This document shows, in pieces, positions 1 through 9,119 of a DNA stretch of 64,000 nucleotides. The translations under genes and the position numbers were made by a program. Source of the stretch: Geobacillus proteiniphilus (GTDB lineage Bacteria; Bacillota; Bacilli; Bacillales; Anoxybacillaceae). How positions within the stretch are numbered: position 1 is the first letter of the stretch; every line of letters begins with the position of its first letter. Below the pieces are notes generated by a model, which did no database searches, was not told the origin of the DNA, and was given only the letters and a program-made list of their open reading frames with translations. The DNA is taken from positions 33,632 to 97,631 of the forward strand of contig NZ_MQMG01000005.1 in the NCBI RefSeq assembly GCF_001908025.1. The letters run 5' to 3'.

Positions 1-1278
1 CGGATTGACCGCATTCGTTTTCGCCTCGTTCCAGCCGCCGCGGTGCAGTTCAAAATGAAGATGCGGACCGGTCGAATTCCCTGTATTGCCCATATAGCCG
101 ATCACTTGCCCTTTTTGAACGTGCTGCCCTTCGCCAACAAGACGCGCTTCCAAATGGGCGTACACGGTCGTATATGTTTGCCCATTAATCACATGACTGA
201 TGAAAATGACGTTGCCGTAGCTGCTAGAATAGTAGGAGCGGAACACAATGCCGTCCGCTGCAGCGACAACCGGCACAACGGGAGCTCGCTTGCCGATGTC
301 GACCCCCGGATGGAAGTCCGTGCCGCCAAACCGGTAGCCAAAGCCCGAGGTGATCGGTCCATTGGCCGGGCGAGTGAACGCCCCGCTCGATACAGGCGGC
401 GTGCTGCCGCCGGATGGCGCTTCTCCTGATGACGCTCCTCCACCGTTTGGCGAAGCATATGTACGTCCTCTCTGTTTCGCTTCTTCTTCGGCCCGTTTTT
501 GCCGTTCGAGTTCGGCAAGCTGCTCTTTCACGGCCGCTTCTTGTTTGGCGATCAGTTCTTTTTCTTCTTCGAGCGCCATCTTATGATCATGCTCTTCTTC
601 CTCTTTTTGCTTCAAATCGGCCATCAGGCGATTTTTTTGTTCCAGCTGGCCGGCCAGCTCGGCCTGCAGCTGCTTCAATTCTTGCAAATCCGCTTGCAGC
701 TTGTTCCGCTTCTCCGTCAATTCGCCTTCCTTTTTCTCTTTTAACGCTTTATCGGCTTCCTGCTCGCGGATGATTTGTTGGTCCGCTTCCATGATCGTCG
801 TTACGGCGCTCATCCGGTCGATGAAGTCGCTGAAGCTTTGTGCGCCGAGCAGCACTTCCAAGTAGCTGATCGCCCCGCCGTTTTCCTGCAAGGAACGAAG
901 CCGCTCTTTCAAAATTTCATTTCGTTTTTCAATCCGTTCTTGAATTTCGGCAATTTCTTGTTTCAATTGGTCAATGGCTTGCTCCGTTTGGTCAATATCT
1001 GCGCTGACGTTGCGGATTTTGCCGCTCGTTTCCTCAATGGCAATGTTCAGCTTTTCAATATCGTTGGCGACTTGTTTTTGCTGCGACTGAAGGGCTTCGA
1101 TGTTTTTTTGCGCCTCGCTGATCTTTTCTTGCACCTCTGACCGCTTCGAGCGAAGCGCGTCGATTTCGCTTCGCTTTTGTTCGATATCACGAGTGCTGAC
1201 GGCGTTCGCCGCCGGTGGCAGAACGCCAAGGCCGAGCGCCGCGGCGACGGCGAGCGCCATCATGTTTTTCTTTTTCAT
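1..1278 (-). CDS. M23-family murein endopeptidase with N-terminal coiled coil (3' end outside window)
   Basis: Secreted peptidoglycan hydrolase, read from an ATG at 1278 (ribosome site AGAGGGG) and running off the window edge after 426 codons. It has a signal peptide ending near PPAANA, a long Glu/Lys/Gln-rich coiled coil (about residues 30-245), a Ser/Gly/Pro linker, then a LytM/M23 domain. The zinc-binding residues are visible: H323 and D327 in HPGVDIG, and H406/H408 in HLHFELH. The gene lies 29 bp after ftsX and is probably co-transcribed. The layout is that of EnvC/PcsB-type hydrolases, whose coiled coil is gripped by FtsX, so I infer an FtsEX-controlled hydrolase. B. subtilis uses the NlpC/P60 enzyme CwlO for that role, so the pairing here is inferred from position and architecture. 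Confidence 0.93.
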   Translation of the reverse strand, partial: MKKKNMMALAVAAALGLGVLPPAANAVSTRDIEQKRSEIDALRSKRSEVQEKISEAQKNIEALQSQQKQVANDIEKLNIAIEETSGKIRNVSADIDQTEQAIDQLKQEIAEIQERIEKRNEILKERLRSLQENGGAISYLEVLLGAQSFSDFIDRMSAVTTIMEADQQIIREQEADKALKEKKEGELTEKRNKLQADLQELKQLQAELAGQLEQKNRLMADLKQKEEEEHDHKMALEEEKELIAKQEAAVKEQLAELERQKRAEEEAKQRGRTYASPNGGGASSGEAPSGGSTPPVSSGAFTRPANGPITSGFGYRFGGTDFHPGVDIGKRAPVVPVVAAADGIVFRSYYSSSYGNVIFISHVINGQTYTTVYAHLEARLVGEGQHVQKGQVIGYMGNTGNSTGPHLHFELHRGGWNEAKTNAVNP

Positions 1279-1307
1279 CGCTTTCCCCTCTCCCTATGAA
1301 TCTTTTT

Positions 1308-2201
1308 TTACACTTTCAAAAACTTGCGCACCGACATAACGCTTCCCCAAATGCCGATGCCGGCGCCGATCACCAGCAACAGTGCGCTCAACTGCCACAT
1401 GAACGGAGAAAATGGAAGAAGTTCAAAAAACGGCAGGGAAACCCGCTGTTCATACACTTGATACACATTGTAGTACACGATCGAAAGCGCCGCGATCGGG
1501 AAGAGAGCGCCGAGCATTCCAAGCCATAACCCTTCTAAAAAGAACGGCCAGCGGATAAACCCGTTCGTCGCGCCCACGAGCCGCATAATTTCAATTTCGC
1601 GGCGGCGGGCGAAAATCGTAATTTTGATCGTGTTGGAAATGAGAAACATCGCCGTAAACAACAATCCGAGAATGAGCACGAGCCCGACGTTGCGCGCCAC
1701 TTTCAGCGCATCAAACAGCTTCTCGACCGTCCCTTGGCCATAGTTGACTTTATGGACGAACGGCAATGTTTCGATTTGCTTCGCGACTTTCACCGTATCT
1801 TGCGGATGGGCCGCTTTCACGACGTATACGTCGCTCAACGGGTTGTCCTGCTCAAATAAGCGGAACGACGAACCTTCGTCCCCCATGCTTTTGATCAGCC
1901 GCTTCAGCTCTTCGTCCTTCGATGAATAGCGGACTTCCTTGACATTTGGAATGGCTTCAATTTGCCGGCGCAAGGCGTCTTTTTGCCGGCTGTCGGCCGT
2001 CAGCTCGATATGAACGCGAATTTCCACATCGTTTTCGACTTTTTTGGCAAAATGGTTGATGTTGAACATGACGGCAAAAAAGACGCCGACAAGCAACAGC
2101 GTCACCGTGACGGCGCTCGCGGACGCAAACGTCATCCAACCGTTGCGGCCAAGGCTTTTGATGCTCTCCCGGACGTGGCGCTTAAACGTATGAAGCGTCA
2201 T
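1308..2201 (-). CDS. ftsX: Cell division ABC transporter permease FtsX
   Basis: Membrane partner of FtsE, 297 aa, the usual length. A cytoplasmic N-terminal segment leads into a first membrane helix (about residues 24-48), a large extracellular loop (about 50-165), and three C-terminal helices (about 170-195, 220-245, 265-290). FtsX passes ATP-driven motion of FtsE to extracellular murein hydrolases rather than transporting a substrate. The start overlaps the end of ftsE by 20 bp, suggesting translational coupling. The hydrolase it probably regulates is the M23 gene just downstream. Assignment rests on architecture and synteny with ftsE and is secure. Confidence 0.96.
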   Translation of the reverse strand: MTLHTFKRHVRESIKSLGRNGWMTFASASAVTVTLLLVGVFFAVMFNINHFAKKVENDVEIRVHIELTADSRQKDALRRQIEAIPNVKEVRYSSKDEELKRLIKSMGDEGSSFRLFEQDNPLSDVYVVKAAHPQDTVKVAKQIETLPFVHKVNYGQGTVEKLFDALKVARNVGLVLILGLLFTAMFLISNTIKITIFARRREIEIMRLVGATNGFIRWPFFLEGLWLGMLGALFPIAALSIVYYNVYQVYEQRVSLPFFELLPFSPFMWQLSALLLVIGAGIGIWGSVMSVRKFLKV

Positions 2202-2877
2202 AGCCGTATTCCCCCTTCGCCTCGTCGCGGACGATTTTCCCGTTTTCGATGGCGATGACGCGCCGCCGGGTCGCGTTGACGATCTCTTTGTTGTGGGTCG
2301 CCATCACAATCGTCGTTCCCCGGTCGTTGATTTTTTCAAACAGCTCCACAATGCCCCATGAGGTTTCCGGGTCCAAGTTTCCTGTTGGTTCGTCGGCAAT
2401 CACGATTTTCGGGGAGTTGACGATTGAGCGGGCGATGGAGACGCGCTGCTGTTCGCCCCCGGACAATTCGTTCGGATAAGAGCGGATTTTATGCTTGAGG
2501 CCGACTAGGTCGAGTACTTCCATCACTTTTTTGCGGATCACTTTCGGCGATTCTTCAATGACTTCCAAGGCAAAGGCAACGTTTTCGTAAACGTTGAGCT
2601 TCGGAAGCAGCTTGAAATCTTGGAACACAACGCCGATATGGCGGCGCAAAAGAGGGACTTTGCTGTCTTTGAGCTTGGCAAGGTTGACGCCGTTGACCAT
2701 AATGGTCCCGCTCGTCGGCTTTTCCTCGCGATACATCATTTTAATAAACGTCGACTTCCCAGCTCCGCTGGGCCCAACGACGTAGACGAATTCTCCTTGC
2801 TTGATGCGGACGTTGATGCCGTTCAGCGCCACAACGCCGTTTGGATATGTTTTGTACACATCTTGCATTTCAATCAT
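2182..2877 (-). CDS. ftsE: Cell division ATP-binding protein FtsE
   Basis: ABC-type ATPase, 231 aa, working with FtsX at the membrane. Walker A (GPSGAGKST), the signature LSGGEQQR, Walker B (VVIADEPTG) and the H-loop (ATHN) are all present. The reading frame opens with GTG-ATG-ATG-ATG-ATT. The AGGTG ribosome site overlaps the first of these codons, so only the ATG at 2877 has normal spacing (6 nt) and gives the family-typical MIEMQDVYKTYPNG start. Upstream lies a long leader with strong secondary structure (2897-3136) and an extended -10 promoter at 3193-3201. Confidence 0.97.
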   Translation of the reverse strand: MIEMQDVYKTYPNGVVALNGINVRIKQGEFVYVVGPSGAGKSTFIKMMYREEKPTSGTIMVNGVNLAKLKDSKVPLLRRHIGVVFQDFKLLPKLNVYENVAFALEVIEESPKVIRKKVMEVLDLVGLKHKIRSYPNELSGGEQQRVSIARSIVNSPKIVIADEPTGNLDPETSWGIVELFEKINDRGTTIVMATHNKEIVNATRRRVIAIENGKIVRDEAKGEYGYDASYV

Positions 2878-2896
2878 CATCATCACCTATTTTCGA

Positions 2897-3136
2897 CTAT
2901 ATAGATGCAACTTGAAGCTTTAACATTTGCGGCTTCGAGCATTTGATCGACTGTCGAGCGACCGAACAACGCTGCTTTCAGACCCATGCATGGGGCTGTG
3001 AAGCGAGCGGTTGTTCGGCCTCCCGCCACGCCTTGGCGTGACGGGGGCAAGCCACAGGCTTGCCCTCGACAGTCGAAAATGGATAAACGACTTTTCCGTC
3101 AAGCATATGTTAAACGGTCTCGTTGCATCTTTATAG
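2897..3136 (-). promoter_or_regulatory. 240-nt nested inverted-repeat leader upstream of ftsE
   Basis: At least four stems nest in register: 2897-2911 with 3122-3136 (14 of 15 positions), 2919-2926 with 3107-3114 (TTTAACAT/ATGTTAAA), 2947-2958 with 3065-3076 (TCGACTGTCGAG/CTCGACAGTCGA), and 2962-2970 with 3010-3018 (CCGAACAAC/GTTGTTCGG). Smaller hairpins lie inside, such as GGCAAGCC-ACA-GGCTTGCC near 3045-3064. The block sits between the presumed ftsE promoter and the ftsE start, so it would be transcribed as a 5' leader. It could be a regulatory RNA or a small palindromic mobile element. I do not recognise a known riboswitch. Confidence 0.6.
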
Positions 3137-3192
3137 CTTGCTGTCATTTCTCGAGCTGTTTCGAATGAATCTTGCAAAATTCCGCAAGGATT

Positions 3193-3201
3193 ATTATAGC
3201 A
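3193..3201 (-). promoter_or_regulatory. Extended -10 promoter for ftsEX
   Basis: Minus strand reads TGCTATAAT, a consensus -10 hexamer with the extended TGn element. No good -35 lies at 17 nt, which is common for extended -10 promoters. The predicted transcript would begin about 310 nt before the ftsE start and include the structured block at 2897-3136. Confidence 0.5.
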
Positions 3202-3280
3202 TGATTTTCCGCTGTCGAATTTTACATTTATATTTCAAATGGAGGAACCCTGGGGAAACTAGGACAAAAGGTTCAAAAAC

Positions 3281-3318
3281 AGAAAACACCGCCTCGTTCT
3301 TGAGCGAACAAGGCGGTG
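3281..3318 (-). terminator. Rho-independent terminator of cccB
   Basis: A 12-bp stem (CACCGCCTTGTT pairing with AACGAGGCGGTG, one G-T pair) is followed on the minus strand by TTTTCTGTTTTT. It lies about 55 bp past the cccB stop codon. Confidence 0.85.
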
Positions 3319-3373
3319 CACCTTTCTTGAGTGAACGATCTTTTCCTTTCAAAGAGTCAGAAACATCCGTCCA

Positions 3374-3709
3374 TTATTTTTTCGCGGCCAGCCATTCCGC
3401 CACTTTGTCGGCGTCTTCCCCTTTAATGATTCCTGCCGGCATCGCGCCGCGGCCGTTGACGATAATGTTTTTAATTTCATCTTTGGAATACTTGCTTCCA
3501 ACCTTTTGCAAGTTCGGGCCGACCCCGCCCGACAAGTCTTGTCCATGACAGGACGCACAGTTTTGTTTAAAAATTTGCTCGGCAGCCGCTGCAGTATCCC
3601 CTCCGCCGTTGCTGCCGCCGTTTTTTTCCCCGGCATTGTCCCCGCCACCGCCGCACGCGGCAAGCGCGAGCGAAACGCCAAGGAACATCGTCGCTAATTT
3701 CCATTTCAT
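3374..3709 (-). CDS. cccB: Lipoprotein cytochrome c-551
   Basis: Small membrane-anchored electron carrier, 111 aa. A short signal peptide ends in a lipobox (LALAAC), so the protein should be lipid-anchored on the outer face of the membrane, followed by a Gly/Asn/Asp-rich linker. The haem c site is CASCH and the distal Met ligand is in GAMPAG. It matches CccB of B. subtilis and cytochrome c-551 of thermophilic Bacillus PS3, which pass electrons to terminal oxidase. It keeps the conserved place between yvjA and ftsE and has its own terminator. A TATAAT -10 lies upstream near 3750 without a convincing -35. Confidence 0.95.
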   Translation of the reverse strand: MKWKLATMFLGVSLALAACGGGGDNAGEKNGGSNGGGDTAAAAEQIFKQNCASCHGQDLSGGVGPNLQKVGSKYSKDEIKNIIVNGRGAMPAGIIKGEDADKVAEWLAAKK

Positions 3710-3770
3710 GGCGAACTCCCCCTAAAAACAAAAATTTCGTTCTCATTTATTATAACCGATTTCTTCCGTT

Positions 3771-4634
3771 TTACGTACGTTGAAATCCTTCGCCGAGCAC
3801 CTCAGCGGCGTTCGCAACAATGACAAACGCTGTCGGATCAATGGTTCGGACCAATTGTTTCAATTTCGTGAACTCCGATTGTGCGACGACGCACATCAAC
3901 ATCGGCCGTTCATGTTCCGTGTAGCCGCCATAGGCCGGCAAGCGCGTCACTCCGCGGTCGATTTCGTGCAAAATGGCGCGGCGCACTTTTTCTTCTTCCT
4001 TTGTAATAATAAGAGCGATTTTCGAATACCCAAGCCCGACTTGGACGAGATCGATCGTTTTGCTTGTCACATACAACGCGATCAACGCATAGAGCGCCCG
4101 TTCAATATCAAACACAAACGCCGCGGTCAAAACGATCAAGCCATCGATCAAAATGACGCACATGCCAAGCGACAGCCCGGTATATTTATGGATGATTTGC
4201 GCTGCCAAATCGGTGCCGCCGGTCGACGCCCGGCCGCGGAAGACAACGCCGAGGCCAAGCCCGACGCCGATGCCGCCAAAGATCGCGCCAAGAAGCGGAT
4301 TCGTCGTCGCCGGCTCCATCCCTTTCGTCAAATAGACGACAAGCGGCAAGAACACCGTCCCGACGAACGTTTTCACGCCAAACTGCCGGCCCAAAAGCAC
4401 AACGCCAGCGATAAAGAGCGGAATGTTGAGCGCCCATTGGACGTAGGCAGGCTCAATGCCAAACAACGCGTGCATAATCGTGCTGATGCCGCTCACTCCG
4501 CCTGAGGCAATCCGGTTTGGCAGCAAAAACACGTTAAACGCCACAGCGACGATCGCCGCGCCGATAAGAACATACGCATACTCCAAAGCCGCCTCCACCG
4601 CCGGAGGCATGGTCTTCTCTCTTCGCTTCCGCAT
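3771..4634 (-). CDS. yvjA: YitT-family membrane protein (YvjA-like)
   Basis: Integral membrane protein of 287 aa with an N-terminal YitT region of about five or six helices (residues 10-185) and a C-terminal DUF2179 cytoplasmic domain (about 210-287). The frame is open 15 codons upstream, but the ATG at 4634 has AGGAAGGTGG at good spacing and a promoter ends about 20 nt before it, so the short start is preferred. Transport of a small molecule is often supposed for the family but no substrate is established. Position between prfB and cccB matches B. subtilis yvjA. Confidence 0.9.
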   Translation of the reverse strand: MRKRREKTMPPAVEAALEYAYVLIGAAIVAVAFNVFLLPNRIASGGVSGISTIMHALFGIEPAYVQWALNIPLFIAGVVLLGRQFGVKTFVGTVFLPLVVYLTKGMEPATTNPLLGAIFGGIGVGLGLGVVFRGRASTGGTDLAAQIIHKYTGLSLGMCVILIDGLIVLTAAFVFDIERALYALIALYVTSKTIDLVQVGLGYSKIALIITKEEEKVRRAILHEIDRGVTRLPAYGGYTEHERPMLMCVVAQSEFTKLKQLVRTIDPTAFVIVANAAEVLGEGFQRT

Positions 4635-4655
4635 GCTTCCCCACCTTCCTCTGTG

Positions 4656-4684
4656 AGTATAGCATGCCCGTTTTGGCAAGTAAA
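4656..4684 (-). promoter_or_regulatory. Sigma-A type promoter for the yvjA homologue
   Basis: Minus strand: TTTACT (4679-4684), 17-nt spacer, TATACT (4656-4661). It ends about 20 nt before the chosen ATG and its ribosome site. Confidence 0.55.
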
Positions 4685-4724
4685 TGACAGCCGATTAACG
4701 CGATAATGGTCTGCTATGCTAAAG

Positions 4725-4752
4725 GAAAAAAGGACGATCCGATGATCGCCCT
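4725..4752 (-). terminator. Terminator after the toxin gene, copy 1 of a 28-bp direct repeat
   Basis: Minus strand forms an 8-bp stem (GGGCGATC / GATCGTCC, one G-T pair) with loop ATCG and a run of six T. The same 28 bp occurs at 5342-5369 after prfB, so the toxin-antitoxin pair is bracketed by identical terminators. Confidence 0.85.
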
Positions 4753-4770
4753 AGCCAAAAAATACAAGCC

Positions 4771-5031
4771 TCAATACACATCGCCGCGGTTGCCGATCGC
4801 CTCAATATAGATGATTCGTTCATCATGATCGATGCGAAACAACACACGATATGTTCCGATTCGCATCCGATATAATCCATCCTGCCCCTTCAACTTTTTA
4901 ATATCCCCCTGCGGCGGGATCGCAAGCAACCCTTGCAACCCAGAGGCCAACCGTTCTTGAACCTCTTTTTCTTGCCTAACGATGAATTTGACTGCGGCCC
5001 TACGGTAAATCAACTTGTAGCCCGAATTCAC
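4771..5031 (-). CDS. RelE/ParE-superfamily toxin
   Basis: Small basic protein, 86 aa from the GTG at 5031, resembling the RelE/ParE fold: a YKLIYRRAAVKFI start, a central IKKLKGQDGLYRMRIG strand region and the YRVLFRIDHDERIIYIEAI core typical of the family. RelE members cleave mRNA on ribosomes and ParE members poison gyrase; the sequence alone does not decide. An ATG 33 nt upstream lacks a ribosome site, while the GTG has GGGGGAG at good spacing, so GTG is preferred. It overlaps the antitoxin gene by 32 bp, implying coupled translation. Confidence 0.82.
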   Translation of the reverse strand: MNSGYKLIYRRAAVKFIVRQEKEVQERLASGLQGLLAIPPQGDIKKLKGQDGLYRMRIGTYRVLFRIDHDERIIYIEAIGNRGDVY

Positions 5032-5260
5032 GCTTGGCTTCTCCCCCGGTGATATATCCTTCATCGCTTTGCAGCTGCTGGCGCTCTTCTTTCGTCAACG
5101 CTTCTTCTTCATCTGTTTCGTCAATCCGCTCCCATACCATTCGTTCCTTTCTGGACCGATCAAGCAAGTACGTCAAAAAATCGTACGCCGTTTGATGATC
5201 AGCCTCGTTCAGCCGATCAATCAATTCGTAAAGCAATTGTTTGCGTACAGCCAATGCCAT
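5000..5260 (-). CDS. Antitoxin partner of the RelE/ParE-type toxin
   Basis: Acidic, probably helical protein of 86 aa (ATG at 5260, AAAGGAGG site), lying directly before and overlapping the toxin gene. The N-terminal part (ELIDRLNEADHQTAYDFLTY) looks like a helical dimerisation or DNA-binding segment. The C-terminal part is rich in Glu and Lys and probably wraps the toxin. I infer the antitoxin role from gene order, overlap and size; no DNA-binding motif can be named with confidence. A weak promoter (5289-5317) precedes it. Confidence 0.75.
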   Translation of the reverse strand: MALAVRKQLLYELIDRLNEADHQTAYDFLTYLLDRSRKERMVWERIDETDEEEALTKEERQQLQSDEGYITGGEAKREFGLQVDLP

Positions 5261-5288
5261 CGCCCTCCTTTTTCCTTCCGTTGCCTTC

Positions 5289-5317
5289 AGCGTACCACGG
5301 AAGCACAGACGCGTCAA
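5289..5317 (-). promoter_or_regulatory. Candidate promoter of the toxin-antitoxin operon
   Basis: Minus strand: TTGACG (5312-5317), 17-nt spacer, TGG then TACGCT (5289-5294). The -35 is good and the -10 is poor but has a TGn extension. The weakness would suit an autoregulated operon. Confidence 0.4.
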
Positions 5318-5341
5318 AAGGCCAAAACATGATTTTGGGGC

Positions 5342-5369
5342 GAAAAAAGGACGATCCGATGATCGCCCT
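5342..5369 (-). terminator. Terminator of prfB, copy 2 of the 28-bp direct repeat
   Basis: Identical to 4725-4752 over 28 bp: 8-bp stem, ATCG loop, six T on the minus strand. It begins directly at the end of prfB. Confidence 0.85.
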
Positions 5370-6474
5370 TTACTTCAACTTCGCACGCAAATACGCGTCA
5401 ATAAACACATCAATTTCCCCATCCATCACCGCTTGCACATTGCCGACCTCGACGTTCGTCCGATGGTCTTTGACAAGCGAATACGGATGGAAGACGTACG
5501 AACGAATTTGGTTGCCCCAGCCGATTTCTTTTTGCTCGCCGCGCAGCTCAGCGAGTTCGGCTTGCTGCTCCTCGAGTTTCTTTTGGTACAATTTCGCCTT
5601 CAACATATTCATCGCTTTTTCGCGGTTTTTGATTTGCGACCGCTCTGATTGGCACGTGACGACGATCCCGGTCGGCAAGTGGGTGATGCGCACGGCCGAG
5701 TCGGTCGTGTTGACGTGCTGCCCGCCCGCGCCGCTTGAGCGGTACGTGTCGATTTTCAGCTCTTCCGGCCGGATCTCAATTTCAATGTTATCATCCATTT
5801 CCGGCACAACCTCGCACGACACGAACGACGTATGGCGGCGGCCTGAGGCGTCAAACGGTGAGATGCGAACCAGCCGATGCACCCCTTTTTCCGCCTTTAA
5901 GTAGCCGTAGGCGTTGTGCCCTTTAATGAGTAGCGTGACGCTTTTAATCCCGGCTTCCTCGCCCGGGAGGTAATCGAGCGTCTCGACTTTAAACCCTTTT
6001 TTCTCCGCCCAGCGCGTGTACATGCGCAAAAGCATCGACGCCCAGTCTTGCGATTCCGTGCCGCCCGCGCCCGGGTGGAGCTCCAAAATGGCGTTGTTTT
6101 GGTCGTACGGCTCGTTGAGCAACAGCTGCAGCTCGAACTCGCTGAAGTCTTTCATCAGCTTTTTCGCTTCCTCGACGAGCTCAGCTTGGAGCTCGTCATC
6201 CGGCTCTTCCTTGAGCAATTCGTACGTCACTTCCAAGTTGTCAAACCGTTCTTCAAGCGAGGAAAATTCCTCGACGAGATCTTTGAGCGCATTCGCTTCG
6301 GAAATGACCGCCTGCGCCGCCTTTTGATCATCCCAAAAGTTTGGCGCGGCCATTTGCTCTTCTAATTCGCGAATGCGCGCCTGCTTCGCTTCGAGGTCAA
6401 AGAGACCCCCTGATTTCCGCTAATCGCTTAGCCATTTTCTCAAGCTCTTGCTTGATTTCCACCAAATCGATCAT
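5370..6474 (-). CDS. prfB: Peptide chain release factor 2 (programmed +1 frameshift)
   Basis: Release factor 2 recognises UGA and UAA stop codons and triggers peptide release on the ribosome. The gene starts at ATG 6474, reads 25 codons to an in-frame TGA (6397-6399), and continues in the +1 frame from 6398, giving 367 aa. The shift site CTT-TGA-C follows AGGGGG, the classic RF2 autoregulatory signal. The stop-recognition SPF tripeptide is in [11 protein letters not shown] and the catalytic GGQ in [17 protein letters not shown] -10 (TATAAT, 6496-6501) precedes it. The gene follows secA as in B. subtilis. It is intact, not broken. Confidence 0.97.
6397..6410 (-). promoter_or_regulatory. prfB recoding site
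   Basis: Minus strand AGGGGG-TCT-CTT-TGA: an internal Shine-Dalgarno-like stimulator three bases before the CTT slippery codon and the UGA read by RF2 itself. Low RF2 favours the +1 shift, giving autogenous control. Confidence 0.95.
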
Positions 6475-6529
6475 GTTGTCCTCACCTCATAATAAATTAT
6501 AGTATGCCAACGATGAATGTCTGCCATTC

Positions 6530-6554
6530 AAAAGGGAGGCAGAGCTTCCCTTTT
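6530..6554 (-). terminator. Stem-loop after secA
   Basis: AAAAGGGA and TCCCTTTT form an 8-bp stem just past the secA stop. The T tract is inside the stem, so termination may be partial or bidirectional. Confidence 0.6.
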
Positions 6555-6568
6555 ATATTTATAAACGG

Positions 6569-9082
6569 TCACACCGTTCTTCCGCAACAATGTTTATATT
6601 TTTTCCCGCTCCCGCACGGGCACGGGTCGTTGCGGCCGACGCGCACCGCCTTGCGGACCGGTTTTCTCTTCGGTTCTTCGCCGTCTTCTTTCGGGTGAAC
6701 CGCTTCGCCTTTGGCCACCTCTTGGCGCTCAAGGTTATGGTGAATTTCCGCCTTCATAATATAGGTGGCGACTTCCTCTTCAATCGCCGCAATCATCTCC
6801 TCAAACATGGCGTAGCCTTCCATCTGATATTCGCGCAGCGGGTCGACTTGCCCGTAGGCGCGCAAATGGATGCCTTGGCGAAGCTGCTCCATCGCGTCGA
6901 TATGGTGCATCCATTTCATATCGACAGCGCGCAAGACGACGACGCGTTCAAACTCGCGCATTTGTTCAGGCGGGATTTGCGCTTCTTTCTCATCATAGCG
7001 CGCCTTCACTTTCGCCCAAATGAGCTCGATCATCTCTTCGGGCTCTTTGCCGCGCAAGTCAGCTTCCGTTACATCCCCTTCCGGAAGCAGATGGGCGTTG
7101 AGATACTCAACGAGCCCTTTCAAATTCCATTCTTCCGGAACCTCTTCTTTCGGCGTATGAGCGTTGACGACGCGCTCGATCACCGATTGGATCATCTTTT
7201 CGATAATGCCGCGCAAGTTGTCGGAATCGAGCACTTCATAGCGCTGGCGGTAAATGATTTCCCGCTGCTCGCGCAGGACATCGTCATATTGAAGCAGCTG
7301 TTTGCGGGCGTCGAAGTTGTTGCCTTCGACCCGCTTTTGCGCCGACTCGACCGCTTTCGTCACCATTTTGCTTTGGATCGGCTGCGAGTCGTCCATTCCA
7401 AGGCGGTCCATCATCGCCATTAAGCTTTCCGAGCCGAAACGGCGCATCAATTCGTCTTCAAGCGACAAGTAAAACTGCGACACCCCAGGGTCGCCTTGAC
7501 GCCCGGAACGGCCGCGCAGCTGGTTGTCGATCCGCCGGCTTTCGTGACGCTCCGTGCCGATGACAGCGAGCCCGCCAAGCTCCTTGACCCCTTCGCCAAG
7601 CTTAATGTCCGTCCCGCGCCCGGCCATGTTCGTCGCAATCGTCACCGCGCCTTTTTGCCCTGCTTGAGCGATGATTTCCGCCTCTTTCGCATGGTTTTTC
7701 GCGTTCAACACGTTGTGCGGGATGCCGCGTTTTTTCAGCATCTCCGACAACATCTCGGACGTTTCGATCGCCACCGTGCCGACGAGCACGGGCTGCCCTT
7801 TCGCATGGCGGGCGGCGATGTCCTCGACCACGGCGCGGAATTTCCCTTCCATCGTCCGGTAGATCAAATCCGGACGGTCTTCGCGGATGACCGGGCGGTT
7901 CGTCGGAATGACGACGACGCGCATGTTGTAAATGTTGCGGAACTCTTCCTCTTCCGTTTTCGCCGTCCCCGTCATCCCCGCCAATTTTTCGTACATGCGG
8001 AAATAGTTTTGGAACGTAATCGTGGCTAAGGTCATCGACTCGTTTTGAATCTCGAGCCCCTCTTTCGCCTCAATGGCTTGATGAAGCCCATCGCTGTAAC
8101 GGCGGCCGTGCATCAAGCGCCCGGTGAACGGGTCGACGATGATCACTTTTCCGTCTTGCACGACATAGTCGACATCGCGCTGCATCGTCACGTGCGCCCG
8201 CAGCGCCAGCTGAATATGGTGGTTGAGCGTGACGTGTTTCAAATCGAACAAGTTGTCGATGCCAAACGCGCGCTCCGCTTTGTTGATCCCTTCTTCCGTC
8301 AGCTGGACGCTTTTCGTTTTTTCATCGTATGTGTAATCGACATCTTTGCGCAACGTGCGGACAAACGCATTCGCCTGCACATACAGCTTGGTCGACTTCT
8401 GCGCCGTGCCGGAAATGATGAGCGGCGTCCGCGCTTCATCGATTAAAATCGAGTCGACCTCGTCGATGATCGCATAATAGAGCGGCCGCTGCACAATGTG
8501 CTCTTTATAGAGCACCATGTTGTCGCGCAAATAGTCAAAGCCAAACTCGTTGTTCGTCCCGTACGTAATGTCGGCGTTGTACGCCGCCTGCTTCTCCTCG
8601 CGCGACATGCCGCTTAAGTTCAAGCCGACGGTCATGCCTAAAAACTCATACAGTTTGCCCATTTCCGTCGCATCGCGCGTCGCCAAGTATTCGTTGACCG
8701 TCACGACATGCACGCCGCGCCCCGTCAAGGCGTTCAAATAGACGGGCATCGTCGCCGTCAACGTTTTCCCTTCCCCGGTTTTCATCTCGGCGATGTCGCC
8801 CTCATGCAAGACGACGCCGCCCATAATTTGCACTTTATATGGGTACAAGCCAAGGACGCGCTTCGCTCCTTCGCGCACAACGGCAAACGCCTCAACAAGC
8901 AAATCATCGAGCGATTCGCCTTGTTGGTAGCGGGCTTTGAATTCCTCGGTTTTTTGCCGCAGCTGTTCATCGGACAGTCGGGCCATCTCCGGACCGAGCG
9001 CATCCACTTGATCCGCAATTTTCTCGAGCCTTGCCAACTGACGCTTGTTCGGGTCAAATACTTTTTTTAAGACTCCAAGCAT
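6569..9082 (-). CDS. secA: Preprotein translocase ATPase SecA
   Basis: Motor ATPase of the Sec pathway, 837 aa, full length. It pushes unfolded preproteins through SecYEG using ATP. Visible features: Walker A ([11 protein letters not shown], about residues 102-112), the DEAD-type box ([19 protein letters not shown], about 207-225), the second helicase half with [10 protein letters not shown] and [19 protein letters not shown], and a C-terminal zinc tail ([14 protein letters not shown]) that binds lipid and SecB-like partners. A strong promoter (9120-9148) lies upstream. It precedes prfB as in B. subtilis. Confidence 0.99.
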   Translation of the reverse strand: MLGVLKKVFDPNKRQLARLEKIADQVDALGPEMARLSDEQLRQKTEEFKARYQQGESLDDLLVEAFAVVREGAKRVLGLYPYKVQIMGGVVLHEGDIAEMKTGEGKTLTATMPVYLNALTGRGVHVVTVNEYLATRDATEMGKLYEFLGMTVGLNLSGMSREEKQAAYNADITYGTNNEFGFDYLRDNMVLYKEHIVQRPLYYAIIDEVDSILIDEARTPLIISGTAQKSTKLYVQANAFVRTLRKDVDYTYDEKTKSVQLTEEGINKAERAFGIDNLFDLKHVTLNHHIQLALRAHVTMQRDVDYVVQDGKVIIVDPFTGRLMHGRRYSDGLHQAIEAKEGLEIQNESMTLATITFQNYFRMYEKLAGMTGTAKTEEEEFRNIYNMRVVVIPTNRPVIREDRPDLIYRTMEGKFRAVVEDIAARHAKGQPVLVGTVAIETSEMLSEMLKKRGIPHNVLNAKNHAKEAEIIAQAGQKGAVTIATNMAGRGTDIKLGEGVKELGGLAVIGTERHESRRIDNQLRGRSGRQGDPGVSQFYLSLEDELMRRFGSESLMAMMDRLGMDDSQPIQSKMVTKAVESAQKRVEGNNFDARKQLLQYDDVLREQREIIYRQRYEVLDSDNLRGIIEKMIQSVIERVVNAHTPKEEVPEEWNLKGLVEYLNAHLLPEGDVTEADLRGKEPEEMIELIWAKVKARYDEKEAQIPPEQMREFERVVVLRAVDMKWMHHIDAMEQLRQGIHLRAYGQVDPLREYQMEGYAMFEEMIAAIEEEVATYIMKAEIHHNLERQEVAKGEAVHPKEDGEEPKRKPVRKAVRVGRNDPCPCGSGKKYKHCCGRTV

Positions 9083-9119
9083 AGGAAACGCTCCTTATTT
9101 TTCATGGACTCACTTATTC

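Noticed and set aside
5370..6474. prfB as a frameshifted pseudogene
   Set aside because: The in-frame TGA lies in the conserved RF2 recoding context AGGGGG-TCT-CTT-TGA-C; this is normal autoregulation.
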